Below, piece by piece: positions 37,648 to 50,673 of a stretch of 64,000 nucleotides of DNA. This DNA comes from Carya illinoinensis (Eukaryota > Streptophyta > Magnoliopsida > Fagales > Juglandaceae): positions 2,480,001-2,544,000 of the forward strand of contig NC_056756.1 in NCBI RefSeq assembly GCF_018687715.1, read 5' to 3'. The position numbers and the translations under genes were made by a program. Each line of letters opens with the position of its first letter. Position 1 is the first letter of the stretch. A model generated the notes under the pieces. The model ran no database searches and was not told the DNA's origin. It was given only the letters and a program-made list of their open reading frames with translations.

Positions 37648-40600
37648 ATGGCTCAACCAACTGGACAAACAATTTCCCAGACCACGGATACCAGGTAATA
37701 ATTTACATGAATGGATTTCAATTAAGACCATCTAGAAAAGTAAACAAAATCTGGAAAGTGTTTTGGCTGACACTGGAAACTACATAAGATCTTGCAGCCA
37801 AAATCTTCAAGAGAAGCTAGCTACGAAAATGGTAACCAGACGCAATACCTTGGTGTTCTCTTTACTTGCATTTCTTCATGTGATTCTAGTCCCTTAAAGA
37901 CCATGCACGTGTTGAGTTTCACAGTTAATATGTAGCAGCAATGGTCTGCTCGATCTGACCTTGCCTGCTAGTTACTTATGGAAGATCATGCACACAAGCT
38001 GTTTGACACAAGTCTGAAAAGAATACCTCGGGACCATATTCCTCTCAATTTTCCCTGTTTTCTCTCATCTTTACAGTGACTTTACAATCTGTTTATATAG
38101 AAGAAATTCCAACGACTTTATTCCATGAATTTTGGATCACTTGCCATCTGTCCTTCTAGATTGCATTTCTTGTTACTCGAATATTCTCTAGTACTCTCTG
38201 CTGTTTGCTTCTAGAGTCTTCTGACACTGTTGTGGTCCTGCTGCGTATTGCCTTACTGCTGCTATTCTCCTCCTGTTGAGCAGACCGATTCCGCGATTCA
38301 AGCAGCACCTAGTTATGGTGAGGCTTGAACGAAGAAAAGTAAAGCGTGCAATGGACAATGGTTTTGTTAAAATATCTGCTAACTGATCTATGCTAGACAA
38401 AAATGAAACATTAAATGTATTGGCTGCAACCCGATCCCACAAAATGATAATCTAATTCTACATGCTTTGTACGAGCATGTAGAATTGGATTTATAGTCAA
38501 ATATGTCGCCCCCAAGTTGTCACACCACAATTTTGGTGGATTTTTTTAAAAAAATTCCCCAACTCCCTCAAAAGGGATTGAATCCACAACACCTTACAAG
38601 TAGTGTTAGCAATGGCTTTATATTTAACCTCAGTTGAAGATCTTGCAATGGTGGGCTGCTTTTTGGAGCCCCAAGAGACCAAATGGGAACCAAAATACAC
38701 CAAAACCTCTGGTGGATTCTCTATCATCAGGGCAACCAACCCAATCAGCATTAGAGAAAGCCAAGAGAGTGAGTGAAGATGACTTACAGCAAAATAGAGC
38801 AAAATTGGAAGTGAGTTTAAGATACCTAAGGATTCTTTTGACTGCTTGCTAGTGGGAAGTTTTGGGATTGTGCATACATTGACAGACTTTGTTAACAGCA
38901 AAGGATATGTTAGGGCGAGTAAAGGCTAAATATTGTAAGCTACCAGCTAAACTTCTATATGTAAGTGGATCATCAAATGAAGAACTATCAAAGGCTGAAA
39001 GTTTAGTGGAGACAGACATTGGACTAGACACAGATTTCACATGATGCATGTGTTCTGTGAAGCAGATCCGAAATGTATTTGGATTGACAAAGAAACATAC
39101 CCTTATCATTTCGATAGATTTCAATACCTAGGAAATAATGTAACTGACGTAGGTGCTTAAAAGAAAAGGATGTGCCTAGTGCAGAAATAAATTTTGAGAT
39201 TAAACTTGAATTGGAACCAGTAACTATAAATGAACCGTGATGTATCAGATTTAGACTGTTGAAAAGCTAAAGAAAAAGCTTGTTGCTGAGTTTTGAAAAC
39301 CAGGCTCCTAGGGCCTGTCGTAGGCCCTAGATAACCTTTTTCAGCTTACACATGTTGAAGGATATTGAGGATGCACAAACCCAGTGGGTTGTTGCATATA
39401 AACGGCCTCTTCTAGATCACTATGCAGAAAGGCATTTTGTATGTCCAATTGCTGCAGAGACCAGTTTGATGAAACAGCTAGAGAAATGAGAATTCTGATT
39501 GTGGTTGGTTTGACCACTGGAGAGAAAGTCTCAGTGTAGTCAACCTCGGGTTGTTGGTGAAATACTTTGGCTACAATGCGAGCCTTGCGCCTTTCTAGGG
39601 TTTCATCAGCCTTCCTCTTTGTTTTGAGTATCCATTTGGGACCCAAAACATTGAAGGAGACAGATAGGGGTACAAGGTCCCACGTGTGATTATGTAACAA
39701 GGCATGGAACTCGATTTGCATAGCCTCACGCCACTCAGGAAATTTCATGGCTTCTGTGTATGAGGTGGGTTCCTCAGGAACCAAGGTGGGTGCGGAAGTG
39801 GTAAGTGAAAGTGAGGGATTTTTAGCAGCCCAAGGGACTGTGCCATCCATATGAATGAAGGTTTTGTGAACATTTATCTTGCTGCTAGTAATCATGGGAT
39901 GGATAGAGCACGAGGACGGACTAAGATGTGGAGATAACTCAAGCTGCATTGAGGAAGACATGGGTACAGTGGAAGATGATTCGAGAGACTGTAGAGACAT
40001 CTGGAACCCTCGAGGAAGAAGAGGAGTGAATGTGAGATGAGCTGGTTTCAACTAAGTGAGGCTTTGAATGTGTAGGATTAATGTTTGGCTGGAGAGAAGT
40101 GGGCCTAAGCTAGAGTCATTAGAACTGGAGTGTGTTGGGGCCATGTATGCTGTGAGCGAAGAAGTGGAGTGAGGTGGGCTGAGTGTATTGGGCTGAGATG
40201 GTTGAATGGAGGTAAACCCAGAAAAGGAATTAGAGAGATGAAGGCCTGAGGAGTTGAGGGCCTGAATAGGTGACTTAGAATCTGAAATGGGCAGAGTGGC
40301 AAACAGAAAATGGTTTTCGTTGAATAAAACATCTCCCTTCTAATCTGTGCTATAGCCCATGAAGACACAGTTTGAATTGAAGGTCCATTTTATGTCTATT
40401 AAACGGATGTAAATTGGGCCAACATGCAGATCCAAAAACACGAAGAAATTTGTAATCTGGAAATTTTTGAAATAAAGCTTGAAACGGCGATATGTTTTGT
40501 AAAACTAGAGTAGGCATTCTATTGACAAAAAAAACCGAGGTTTGAAAAGTCTCTGACCAGTATTTAAAAGGCATGGAAGAATGAGCGAGCAGTGAAAGAC

Positions 40601-43600
40601 CCGTTCCAACTATGTGCCTATGACGTCGCTTAACTGTCCCATTTTGAGCATACGAATAGGGACAAGTGATGCGATGAATAATCCCATGAGCATGAAGAAT
40701 TTTTTGAAGAGGTCTAAATTCACCCCCAAAGTCAGATTGGACAGCTTTGATTTTAGATGAAAAATAGTTGTGAATAAACTGAATAAAAGCAAGAAAAATG
40801 GAAGACACATCAGATTTGGACTGAATTGGAAACAACCAGATATATTTTGTGTGATCATCTATAATAGAGAAGTAAAATTTACAACCATTTGAAGATGACA
40901 TTGGGGCTGGACCCCATACATCTAGGAACATTAACTCAAACGCTTGCTTAGACTTAGCAGGTAAAGAAGGGTGCGGAAGAGCATGTAATTTAGATCGAAA
41001 GCATGCAGAACATGGCTGGACAGGTTTATTGGAGTTCACTGGAAGCTGGAAACGCCTAAAGATGAGGTTGGTGATGTGAGATGAGGGTGGCCTAGATGGT
41101 GGTGCCAGTGATCAGTGGAGGTGTGCTCACCAATATATGCTTGGAGAGGAACTGAGTTAGAGGTGGAGCTTGTGGAATCAGCAGCCAAGACATACAATCC
41201 GTCTCTAACAATGCCCCAAAGAAGAACCGCTCAAGTGTGAGAATCCTTCACAAAAAAAGAAGCGGAATGAAATTCAATATATACACGATTATCTTCACAA
41301 AACTGGCGATCTAAGAGTAAATTTCTAGTAAGAGAAGGAACATGCAAAAGTTGAGAGAGTAAGAACTTGCCAAAGGAGGTATGAAGGAGTGCAAAACCTG
41401 TGTGCTGAATCGGCATGGTGGAGCCGTCTCCAATGCATGCTTGATCTGAGCCCTGATAAGATATAGAATCCAAATTGAGATTATTGAGATTATTGAGATC
41501 AGGTATAAAATGTGTAGTTGCTGCTATGTCAGGAAACCATGAATGAAGATAAGGTGAGGAAGGGGCAGTGGTGGTCAGGTTGGCTGAAAAGGATGAAGGG
41601 GGAGATGCTTGGTAACTATGGTTGAATCCGTGATAGCAATTAAGAACTGAATGCCCAGGTTTATTGCATACTTGACACAAGGGGCGTTGGTCTGATATGT
41701 TAAGAGAATGAATGAGACGAACCACAGCCATGGCCACATCGACCCCAAAAGTTGCGTGCACCTTTGCCATGATGAGTTGTTTGATACGAAGGTGAAGAGG
41801 AAGTAGAGTTTTTAGTGGTGGTGAGGTTTGTTGTTAATGGGTTACCACTGAGAAGAGTGTGTGTTTGGTGAGCTAGGCGTGACTCATGACTGAGGAAGAC
41901 GCTGTGGTATATTGAAAATTCAGAGGGAGATAAGGGTTGTCCAGCAGCTCCCATGGAAGCAGCCAACGCTTTGGCTTTGTGAAAGTAGTCCGTAATGGAT
42001 TCGGGGCCGTTCTTTGATGTGGCAAGTTGATATTGAGTTCGCATTATATAAGCACTAGATTGTGTTGCAAAGAGACTTTGAAGAAGGGACCAGACCTCAC
42101 GAGAGGCTGAGCAATCAAGGACCTGTGTGAGGACTTGCTCAGATAAAGAAGAATTTCATGCAGAGAGAATAAGTTGGTCTACCATAACCCATTTTGCATG
42201 AGCGGGATTTTCAGCTCCATCAACCATGAGGGGAGGCATTTCAGTCGAGCCATCCACATGTTGAAAGAGTTGGTGACCTTTCAGAAAAGGCACCATTTGA
42301 GCCTTCCATAACAGGTAATTGTCTATAATTAATTTGATGGTGATGAAATGGTTTGCCTAGTTGAGTATGTTAGGATTGACAGTGGTGGGATGGGTAGTTG
42401 ACGATGAAATTTCAGAGAAATCTGGGTTGGCCATTGAAGATGCAGGTAGGAAGGAAGAAGTAAAAAAAAAAAAAGTTGTAGTCGCGAGTCTTATGTGGCT
42501 CTGATTACCATATTGAATTATGGAAGATCATGCACACAAGCTGTTTGAGACAAGTCTGAAATGAATACTTCCGAACCATATTCCTCTCAATTTTCCTTGT
42601 TTTCTCTCGTCTTTACAATGCCTTTACAATCTGTTTATATAGAAGAAATTACGACGACTTTATTCCATGAATTTCAGATCACTGGCCATCTGTCCTTCTA
42701 GATTGCATTTCTTGTTACTCGAATATTCTCTAGTAATCTGCTGCGTGCTTCTAGTGTCTCCTGACACTGTTGTGGTCCTGCTGCGTATTGCCTTACTGCT
42801 GCTATTCTCCTCTTGTTTAGCAGACTAATTCCATGAGGATTCTTTATCCTTAACACCTGCCAAGTCTAGAGGACATTCGCAGTTATTTTACATTCCCATT
42901 CCCATTGATAATATATATATATACACACACACTAATATAAAGAACATCTTTTCTCTATTTGTAACAGTTTTCTCTCTGTTTGTGTTTGGTTTGAAAATAA
43001 TAAAAAAGCACTGCTGATGCTGAAACATACGCCGATTTCAACTGGGATGAAGTTGGATTTGGTATGGTTCCAACAGATTACATGTACGTCATGAAATCCT
43101 CTGAAGGAGAGAGTTTTACTCAAGGGAACGTAACTCCTTTTGGAAACATTGAGATGAGCCCGTATGCTGGAATCTTAAACTATGGACAGGTGAGCACCTG
43201 CATGCATTCTATATATGATCACTGTTCTGATAAGATCAAACTATATCTTGCCCAATTCTACAACTTGGTCTGTAACTTTCTAGCAAATGAAGTGGTGGTG
43301 ACAGCTAGAAATCCTTGGTATTTCCGGAACTAAAACATACTCTGTGGTTGGTGTATTTAGGGATTGATTGAAGGTCTGAAGGCATACCGGAAGGAAGATG
43401 GTCGTGTTTTGCTGTTTCGACCGGAACAGAATGCTCAGCGGTTGAAGATCGGTGCAGAGAGAATGTGCATGCCATCGCCATCTGTTGAGCAATTTGTTGA
43501 AGCTGTAAAGCAAACAGTCAGGGCCAACAAGCATTGGGTATATATAGCAGCCTCGCCTCTCATCCTTCCTTTTTATTTCTTGTTTCGTGCAGACTTTTCA

Positions 43601-45327
43601 ATGCTACGAAGTTTTTGTTGGATGAAACAGGTACCTCCCCAAGGTAAAGGGTCACTCTATGTCAGGCCATTGCTCATTGGAAGTGGACCTGTTCTGGGTT
43701 TGTGTCCAGCACCGGAATACACATTCCTCATGTATGTTTGTCCCGTTGGCAATTATCATAAGGTGGGGTTATTATTCCCTATATATGTTTATCGTGCCTT
43801 TTCTGAATACAAAAAAGGTATAATACCATATAACCATAATTTCCATGAGCTTATTTGATCAAATGTCAGGGCAGTGTCTGTCCAAGGTGCATCAGTTGAG
43901 TCAGACACTTTTGCATACTCACCATCGTGTAATAAGCAGTTTAGATCTTGTCATTCCTAATCACAGTGACGTATTTTAATGCACTTGCACATGCCTAGAC
44001 GCCCTTCATATTCCTCATTTTTTAAACCCACAACCATGCTCATTAAAGAGAAAGGAGGATACCGATCTCAGTACTGCATGAGTTCTCTTGTGTGTAATAG
44101 GGTCCCTTAAACTTGGTTGTTGAGGATAAGCTCCATCGTGCTACTCCGGGTGGAACTGGAGACATCAAGGCTATCACCAACTACTCACCGGTATGCTGTT
44201 ACTTCAAAAATCCTGGCGCCTTCTGTGTAGTTAGTCCTGCCTGCATATGATCCAGATCATGTCTTTTATGCAGAAGAGTTGAAATTCTGTAGGTTTGCAA
44301 AGCACTAACTGAAGCAAGGGCCAAAGGATTCTCTGATGTCCTATTCCTAGACGCAGTAACAAAAAAATATATTGAGGAGGTTTCGACATGTAATATTTTT
44401 ATTGTCAAGGTACGACCGATTCGTGTTCTTATTGTTTTGTCCTTTAATAACCTCCTCTTTTTGCCACCACACATGAATTCTTTACCGACCAAAAGTCCCG
44501 AGTAATCATGTCCTGCTTAGACATTTGAAATATAGAATTCGACTTAGATTTGCATTCTTTCTCTGCGTTGTAGGATGATGTGATTTCAACCCCAGCAATA
44601 GTTGGAACAATTCTGCCCGGAATCACTCGAAAAAGCATCATTGAGATTGCCCTTGATTTTGGTTACCAGGTGATTATTCTTCGACTATGATGTGCCAATT
44701 GATCATTCGATGAGTAATGATACACATACAATCATTTTTACAACTCTTTATATAACTATGTTTTAAATTAAAGATGTTTATGTGAAACGATGTTATTTTA
44801 TAAGTTATTTTACAAAAATGCCTCCAATTTAAAACAGGATTGTGTAAATGATTGTAAAAATAATTGTGTATCATTTTCCTAGGGCAGGGGCTACCGTTGT
44901 ATTCTAATTTATAAGGTCTCTACCAGGTGTCTCTCTCTGAAACATTGGTTTTTGTGATCAGATGGAAGGTATGTTGCAGGCAATTTGATAAACAAGAGTT
45001 GATTAAAATTTGCCAATTTGATCAGGTGGAGGAACGTACAATCCCGGTGGAGGATTTGCTTGAAGCTGATGAAGTTTTCTGTTCAGGGACTGTTGTGGTT
45101 ATAAGTCCCGTTGGTTCTATAACCTACCAGGATAAAAGGTGCTAACACTACCGATTTAGTTCATATTTGGGTTAATTGCAATGTTTCAGAGCGGTTGGTG
45201 ATGTCCATGCAGGGTTGAATACAAAACTGGAGCTGAAACGGTGTCTCAGAAACTGTACGTAATGTTAACAGGAATTCAAACAGGCCGTGTTGAGGACAAG
45301 AGAGGATGGACTGTTGAAGTTGTTTGA
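37648..45327 (+). CDS. BCAT: Branched-chain amino acid aminotransferase (9 exons)
   Basis: PLP-dependent class IV aminotransferase that interconverts Leu, Ile and Val with their 2-oxo acids. Coding exons: 37648-37694, 43009-43189, 43361-43537, 43631-43762, 44101-44190, 44293-44409, 44574-44669, 45026-45138, 45213-45327. All junctions are GT-AG, frame is kept throughout, and the total is 1068 nt (355 aa), the usual length of plant BCATs without a long transit peptide. Hallmarks: [11 protein letters not shown] (exon 2), [10 protein letters not shown] and [11 protein letters not shown] (exon 3), [15 protein letters not shown] (exon 4), [12 protein letters not shown] with the PLP lysine (exon 5), [12 protein letters not shown] (exon 6), [12 protein letters not shown] (exon 7), [11 protein letters not shown] (exon 8). 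Exon 1 is short and joins in phase 2 (AG|C). Intron 1 is 5.3 kb because it holds a copia element in antisense. Exon 1 is less certain than the rest; a plastid-targeting exon upstream cannot be excluded. Confidence 0.9.
37972..42838 (-). mobile_element. Decayed Ale/Retrofit-type Ty1/copia element 3, inside BCAT intron 1
   Basis: LTRs of about 320 bp at 37972 to about 38297 and 42514 to about 42838 share long stretches (for example AAGATCATGCACACAAGCTG and GCTGCGTATTGCCTTACTGC). A primer-binding site TGGTAATCAGAG (42499-42510, minus strand) sits three bases from the right LTR. The inner boundaries are diverged and no target duplication could be confirmed, so the ends are approximate. Coding remnants run 38188-42433 on the minus strand. 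The LTRs differ much more than those of elements 1 and 2, so this is the oldest of the three. It lies antisense to its host gene. Confidence 0.85.
38188..42433 (-). pseudogene. Copia element 3 gag-pol remnants
   Basis: Gag begins at an ATG at 42433 and meets a TAG about 25 codons later. Further gag is at 41700-42044. The zinc knuckle [14 protein letters not shown] and a protease remnant are in 41231-41770; the protease motif reads PDIAATTH where D-[ST]-G is expected, so the catalytic signature is lost. Integrase is at 40350-41039 ([27 protein letters not shown]). RT is in pieces at 39341-40051 ([24 protein letters not shown]) and 38849-39124. RNase H is at 38188-38901 ([24 protein letters not shown]). 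At least five frameshifts or stops separate these segments. Confidence 0.85.
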
Positions 45328-46857
45328 GCCTCTTCCCTCTCATCTACAGCAAAACTTTGTTTTGCTTTTTTTTCTTTAGACTATGTTGTCTAGAATATGG
45401 CTTCTTCTATTTTTTTTCAAGAAAAATGCTAAAGTCAGGCATACTTGGGGGAGGCCCCGTGCACGACGTCCAGCGTGTATTACTGAAACGAAGCGTTTCA
45501 TAGATCAATCCCTCAATCGCGTTCCTCACTAACACAACCTCATGAAACGGTGCGTTTCAATGGGAAAAAAAAAAAGGCCTAGCCCTTTGCACATTGAGCC
45601 TCCTTCCATGCATGCGTAGAACCTCAATTTCCCTTTGTCGATTACAGAACCCCAATCCCTCTGATGAATCTCGCGTCCCTCTCAAAATTGCTTCCCTCTC
45701 AAGATACATATACAGTTGCTAGTACAACCCATCTTCGTCAACGTCAAAAATGTTGATTGCTGCAAAAGTAAGAACAGAGCTTCAAAAGGTCGCCTTTTGT
45801 AACCACTACAGCCTCCACCCATTTTTCAGCCCCCTTTTAACTGCTACAGTCTCTGCAACTTCCTCTACCTATCTCTCCTCTTAAGGTTGTACACATATAC
45901 ATAAGTTCTCTCAATATTTTTCTACATCTCTATGCATCCACTGGTGTATTTTTTTCACATTCATTCTCGCTCGTCACGTTTATTGTTCGCCGAGTATGTA
46001 CTAGTTTCCAGTTCCTTTTTGTCTAACTTTCACTTCACTTTTTAGATTATTTTTTCATATTTTTTGGTTTATAAGATATTCACTTTTGTAGCAGAATTTA
46101 GCTTAAACATTTCGTTTGTTGAGATACTTGGATTTCTACTCTCCTGCTGCCTTTAGCACTAATATTGACCCTTCCCCGCGCCCCCTTCCTTCTCATCACA
46201 GATTTCACAAGTCCCCCACCCCTTCGTTTGACAAATTTTCCCAGTCACACAGTCCCAAACCAAGCACAGATGAACAAAAGAAAAAGCTTTATCAAAGGAT
46301 CTTACCTTGTTCGACGCCGAGGAGTGGGTTGCAGCCAATGGACCTACGTCGATTTGAGAGAGACAAAAGAGTGGAGAGATCTGAGAGAAATAAAACATGT
46401 TCTGATAGCAGCTAGCCGACAGTCCTCTTGGCCTTTTTTTTAATTATTTAAATAAAAATGATGACGTGGCACAATGCCACGTCAACAGTGTGCGCATACA
46501 GGCATCAATTCTGCCTGTACGTAGCAGTGCTCTTCTTTCAAAGATGTTTTGTCTACCTCACGCAAAATAAAAGCAATCCATTGCAAGTTTCTGAATTTCC
46601 TGGCGATTTGTGAAAAGATTATAGGCCACCTTGTTGAAGAAACAGCATTGGGGAAAAAACAATCAGGAAAATTTTCTCCACAAAAACCAGACCAAAATTG
46701 TTACAAGTAGGGGTTTTGCATTTTTTTTCCTGAACTAAAAAGGATACCACCGAAACACAGTAACAAACACATCCATTCCTAAGGAATTCTATATTTGTAC
46801 AAAAAATAGTGCATAACCAAGAGAGAATGCAAACTCAAAATGAATAAAATTAACATA
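45328..46857. other. Convergent intergenic space between BCAT and TBL, with a possible MULE-type MITE
   Basis: BCAT (plus) and TBL (minus) converge here. A segment of about 1.1 kb (about 45423-46535) has ends that read TGCTAAAGTCAGGCA on the left and, complemented, TGCTACGTACAGGCA on the right, suggesting terminal inverted repeats of a non-autonomous Mutator-like element. Near its right end is a perfect 10-bp dyad TGACGTGGCA/TGCCACGTCA (46462-46484) with a 3-base loop. Open frames at 46116-46443 show no recognisable protein. Confidence 0.4.
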
Positions 46858-49540
46858 TCAATCTCTAAACTTAATATTGTTTAGATGCTTCACGAACAGG
46901 TCATTCCAAGTATCAGTAACTCCTGGTAAGCACCAGTGCATACAATCATCATGTTTTTTTCCGCCAGATGTGGATGGATGGGCATCTGCTCTAATCTCAC
47001 TCATGTGTGTTATGTCTAAAATATGGAAACCAGACCTTTTAAGGGCTTTCATTAGGTGGCGATTCACTAGACGTGCCTCCACATTTGTTCCATTATTCTT
47101 GAGAGAGAAGAGTCCTTCAACCTGAAAAGGTAAACCAACATTTCAATCCTTGTCTTGCAAAAGAGAAACAACAGAAGCATGTAGAATGGACTCAATAGAT
47201 ACACAAGTTAAACACAATTGAATGCAAGTTCCATGTGATCCACCTGCTCTGGCGACAAAGGCTGCAGCCGCTGACAAGTACCACCTTGGTTCCAGTCACC
47301 TCCCTCAAAATGTCTAGGTGATTGTGTACGAAAGAATTTGATAGCACCCGGTCGCAAATTTTTCTCTATGAATAGGACCTATCATGAAAGCACATGTACC
47401 ATTTGAGCAACTAATTACAGAATTACAGAAGATGTGCAAATTTATATAACATCTGATTGCAGCATGGACTGTCTCAGTCTTGCCTACATGATAAAATTTT
47501 AGGTCCAAAATTTGTCCCCTGTAGTGTTACCAATGGGTGGGACTTTCACACCACTAGTTGCTACAAAAACCATGCAGTGCAAGCATGCACTATTATATAT
47601 GTGCCAGCCTGCATAAAGTATAAAGTAGAAGTATGGTTGGACCAACCATTTTGTGTAAGCCTATATCTTCTTTGCAAATTCGCAATTACATAGAATTAAA
47701 TAGAAATTCTCTTATCCCATTTGGTAGTATTCAATCCAGTACCATGTGCTTTAAAACCATATCCAGGCCAACATCAGGTGGTATTGGAGGTATGACAGGG
47801 TGACCCTTCTTGAAGAAAAGCATGGGTGACTTCACAGGGTCAAATTTTGAAGGAGCCCACCACCTATCAACAAGAACCAAAAAAGGCCAAATAAAGGGTC
47901 AGTTATGTCTTCTCGCTCAGAAATTGTTCCCATAGTCAAAAACAACAAATATAAGGAAAGCCTAAATCATAAGAGGAAGAATCAACAGCACCACTGACTG
48001 GCACTGTGATCCTGCAATGATAAATTTTAATGGGCAAATGGCCAGTAGATATCATTACCCTAGGATATTTGGAGGACATAAATTTACCAGTGTCCTGTGT
48101 TAAAAATTAGAATATCATGGAAGGCTGGTGCCCCTGCCCACGTGCCTTCAGGAACATCAACATCGACTCTAAAACCCTCTTTAAATCCAAGAGATTCCAA
48201 CATACCACCATTAGCATTAGCTGACCACCTGCACGAAACAGAACCACAGCAAGCCTAAATTACCCAAAACTGTAGAATATAATGTGCACAAAATCAACTA
48301 GACAACTAAGTAAAAGAAACAAACTGTTCTGTTTAACACCTTTTAATTTACGAATACCTAGGCAATCTTGTGCACGTGAGACCCCCACAAACGCAAAAAA
48401 AGTAAATGAATAACTGTAGTAACTGCACGGTCTGTAACTTCAAACATAATATACGTTTAGGCGTGAAAAGAAGTTAATCGAACGTCCAAATTGCAACCGA
48501 CTAACCAAGCATCACTTTCATCACCCTTCTCCACCACCAATGCATTCCTTATAACTATAATTTTATTGGCACTGGGTGTTCGAGAATAAAGTTTTGACTA
48601 ATCCGAGATTGCAAAGACCCTTGGCTAGGAGTTTTCGCAAGAGCATCTCAAAATTCCCCAAAATTCCTATTTCAGGCCACTCAATAACATGCCTTTCTCT
48701 AGAAGTTGTTTATACCTCCCTATATGGGTCTGGTAATTAGGGAAATGAAATAAAACACAATCATTTGTGCCTTCACATTCATAAAAGCTTTTATTCATGT
48801 CATTGTGAAGCACTTTACGCAATTAGAGACCTTACCTACCGTAGCTAGCCAAAAGATTTGTGCGGTGATATGCGATGGTAAGATTATAGTTAAGAAAAGT
48901 AAATCCTCGATCAGCACCAGCTGGCCGCCACTTCTTCACTTCACTGGAAACACGTTTCAGAGTGCAAAACAGAGAAACGAACATGTTTCTATTTAAGGAA
49001 TCCCCAACAAACCCTGCACTGTTAAACTTTCTTAAGTTCTACAGGTAGCATGATGACTCGGGTTTTCAGGGTAACGCTACAGAAATTACTGCTTAACTGG
49101 AGAGAGAAAGAAAGAGAGATTGTACCGATGTTGGTGTTCCTGTACTTATCAAGAAAGTAAACGGGATCGAACAGCGGGAGATCACAGAGACGGGGCTTCC
49201 ACCGCCACTTGGTGAGTTCCCAACCGTTGGATTTGTTGTTGGAAATGCAATTCCAGCCCTTGAATATCTCCTTGCACGAGCCATCATACCTCGCCGGCCT
49301 CGGCTCGTGGTCGTAGATCCACACCCCGTCCGAGTAGTCGCAGGTTCCACTCAGTGCCACATTCGGGTCGGTTACAGGGTTTTCTCCGAATTGGAAGCTC
49401 TGGTGGGAGATTAAAGGATTGGAGGAGGTTTTCCTGGAGAGAGACAGGACGAGGAAGATGGAAGCGAAGCAGAGAAGAGAGAGGAGAGGGAAGAGAGGGA
49501 TTTTCTTTACGTGGTTATGGTGGTCGTCTCGTGCGGCCAT
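46858..49540 (-). CDS. TBL13: TRICHOME BIREFRINGENCE-LIKE protein, TBL12/13 type (6 exons)
   Basis: Golgi-localised plant DUF231/PMR5 family; characterised members O-acetylate cell-wall polysaccharides. Coding exons in transcript order: 49540-49126, 49013-48836, 48228-48088, 47863-47743, 47378-47244, 47121-46858. All are GT-AG, phases match, total 1254 nt (417 aa). A single transmembrane anchor follows the N-terminus (FPLLSLLCFASIFLVLSL). The PMR5N/TBL domain begins SGTCDYSDGVWIYD and has KEIFKGWNC. Exon 2 opens with the catalytic GDS motif (FVGDSLNRNMF). The last exon has DDCMHWCLPG with the DxxH motif, preceded by SGGKKH. The ATG at 49540 is the first ATG in frame, in a good context; the frame stays open to 49705 but without ATG. 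The family member is named from remembered resemblance, so treat 12/13 as provisional. Confidence 0.9.
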
Positions 49541-50210
49541 GGCGGACAGAAGTGATGGAAGTTGGCGCACGTTAGCGCGCAAGAACCTAAATAGATCTGC
49601 AATTTTGCTAGGTACAGTCGCCGCGGAGTCGGAGTCGGCTACAGTCTCATCTTGGCTTGCACGTTTCGGTATAACTATCTCGGAAGTAACGGAGGGAGAA
49701 ATCAATGATAGATCAGAAAATGTTTGGTTTACCTTTAGGAAGCTGATTGGAGAGAGAAGAAAGATGTTGTCTTTTCTTTTTCTAATTTTATTTGTGGATT
49801 GGACCCCGGATTAGATGCTTGGAAAAATCCTATGAAAACACGGAATAAAGCGCTCTCTCTCTCTCTCTCTCTCTCTCCCTCCCTCTGCCGGTGGGTAGAT
49901 TGTGGAGGAATCTAATCCGACTATTTCAATCGACGGAGGAGTTGGGCGCTGTAGAAAGAGATAATGTCGGCGAGGAGGAGAGTTCGTCCCCTGTGGCTTG
50001 AACGCGACTGGAAAGCATGCTCGAAGGAGGGAGATATTGAAGCCCAAGGTTGAGAAAGGAGGAGATGAATCTGGGACAGGTCGTGACGTTCTGAGAAATA
50101 AATAACCAATCACCTCACCTGGAACCTTGAAGCGGCGATGGCACCTCGGAAACCAAAAGAGCGTGCCTGTGAAGTGTGAATTCTACTACGAAGTAGAAAT
50201 GAAAATTTAG
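49541..50210 (-). promoter_or_regulatory. Promoter and leader region of the TBL gene
   Basis: GC-richer than its surroundings, with a CT/GA microsatellite at about 49853-49882, a frequent feature of plant core promoters. Frames on both strands here (for example 49811-50113) have no recognisable domain and are low in confidence. Confidence 0.35.
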
Positions 50211-50214
50211 TTGA

Positions 50215-50385
50215 AATCATAACTGCCCATTAATAAATATATATGTATTAATATAATGTGAATAATTAAAAATATATATTTTATTAAAAATACAGTTAAT
50301 TTAAATTTTAAATATAAAAAAACAATATTAATATACAGATTAATACATAATTTTACTTATTCATAACAAAACTCATTATGTTATA
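50215..50385. repeat. MITE-like element, copy 2
   Basis: Related to 66-210: shares the interior GTTAATTTAAATTTTAAATA and the end CAGATTAATACATAA type. Inserted between TBL and the CGR 3' region. Confidence 0.4.
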
Positions 50386-50673
50386 TTAGCCACGTTTAAT
50401 TAATCAATCATAGATAATTTATCAATTTTATTTTTTTATTTAAATACAGGCATATTTAAATATTATATTAATTAAGTACAAATGTATAATATAAGACTTT
50501 TATCTATAATTTTTTTTCAAATTAAATCTTGTAATAATTATGTCAATTACTTTCAAATATCTTAGAATCTAATGTTAGAGGATATAATCCTCGTATGCTA
50601 ATATTCATTAAACAATAATTACTTTAGAAACTGCCTTGAATTCAGATCATCGTCAAGCAATTTCCAAGTTTGA

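Noticed and set aside
49541..49705. N-terminal extension of the TBL protein
   Set aside because: The frame is open but has no ATG upstream of 49540, and the signal-anchor context fits the 49540 start.
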